A stretch of DNA of 64,000 bases from Phallusia mammillata. Its lineage: Eukaryota > Chordata > Ascidiacea > Phlebobranchia > Ascidiidae. The notes beneath the pieces are model-generated. The model saw only the letters and a program-made list of their open reading frames with translations, did no database searches and was not told the DNA's origin. Shown here piece by piece: positions 63,439-64,000 of the stretch. The position numbers and the translations under genes are program-made. How positions within the stretch are numbered: position 1 is the first letter of the stretch; each line of letters starts with the position of its first letter. Where the stretch lies: positions 7,499 to 71,498 of the forward strand of contig QLIY01000009.1 in assembly GCA_003260075.1 (NCBI GenBank), written 5' to 3'.

Positions 63439-64000
63439 ATGCCTGAATACAAACTTTGTTACTTTAATGCCCGTGGTTTGGGAGAACTGGCCCGACTTCT
63501 GTTTGCAGAGGCCGGTGTGGAGTACAAGGACGTTAGGTACAACAGCGAAGAATGGCCTAAGCAAAAACCCAGTAAGTATCGGATGTCTCAATCTAGAGCA
63601 AAATTTTCACTCCACGGTACCTACTTTGTAGGCCAACATAACAAAATTTTTAAATAGAAAGTTATCTTGCAACTTTATTGTAGATCAACTTTATTATTGT
63701 AGATTGTTTTTTATGGCAAACAAGAAAAGATTAACTTCTTAACATTGTCAGGAACACCCGCATTTTGTAATCACGTCCTAAAACACCAGAGAATGTTTGA
63801 ACTTTAAATTTGGCCACTTTGGCACGACACTTTGAATCTCTTGGTACACACTTAAGAATTACTAATGGAGAGGCCTTACATTCTAAAGTTACGGTTTTAT
63901 TTGTTATGTGTTTCTAGCTATGCAATTTGGCCAGATGCCTGTGCTTTTTGTCGATGGGGTCCAAATTGCTCACAGCCGTGCAATAGCACGATTTCTTACC
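63439..64000 (+). CDS. Sigma-class GST, copy 4, 5' part (runs off the window)
   Basis: Exon 1 (63439-63571) encodes MPEYKLCYFNARGLGELAR..FAEAGVEYKDVR and has the 133-base length of the other copies. Exon 2 starts at 63918 with TMQFGQMPVLFVDGVQIAHSRAIARFLT and is cut at the window end. Catalytic Tyr (LCYFN), cis-Pro (QMPV) and the SRA glutathione site are present. It is more diverged from copies 2 and 3 than they are from each other. Confidence 0.92.

Overview
This is a eukaryotic (animal) window of AT-rich DNA with split genes. GT-AG introns are mostly a few hundred bases long and every gene resembles a metazoan or chordate family. Gene content, short introns, dense short DNA transposons and apparently high heterozygosity suggest a marine invertebrate deuterostome, most likely an ascidian tunicate. 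That is an inference. No rRNA, tRNA or CRISPR was recognised.

Layout. 0-1 kb: 3' end of an RNF14-type RBR E3 ligase (+). 1.2-1.7 kb: CDPF1 (-), tail to tail with RNF14 and head to head with catalase. 2.4-11.7 kb: complete 14-exon peroxisomal catalase ending in KANL (+). 14.2-15.9 kb: secreted YHYH-domain protein (+). 16.6-17.1 kb: unrecognised minus-strand exon. 19.3-23.3 kb and 31.7-38.4 kb: two paralogous PC-esterase (PCED1/FAM113) genes (+). A METTL27-like methyltransferase (25.6-27.0 kb, +, one apparent 1-base frameshift) lies between them. 40.0-48.3 kb: complete 20-exon KDM1B/LSD2 histone demethylase (+). 50.3-64 kb: a tandem array of sigma-class (HPGDS-like) glutathione S-transferases: one intact copy, one broken copy, one orphan last exon, one copy with a 15-residue internal duplication, and a fourth running off the edge. 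A two-exon relaxin/LGR-type GPCR lies between the third and fourth copies.

Mobile DNA. At least nine hAT-type MITEs were found. Seven have identical 8-bp target duplications and two have one-mismatch duplications. A possible solo LTR, a GGTCCCC-ended repeat family and a hammerhead-like hairpin are also present.

Assembly quality. About 25 short poly-G or poly-C tracts, and at least some of the five single Ns, sit between near-identical copies of neighbouring sequence. All tracts are G up to about 31.3 kb and all are C from about 31.5 kb on. They look like haplotype or contig stitching artefacts rather than biology. They duplicate splice sites or exon parts in CAT, PCED1-B, KDM1B and GST3, so gene models should skip them. 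Coordinates were counted by hand; coding exons were checked for reading-frame continuity, and other boundaries may be off by a few bases.
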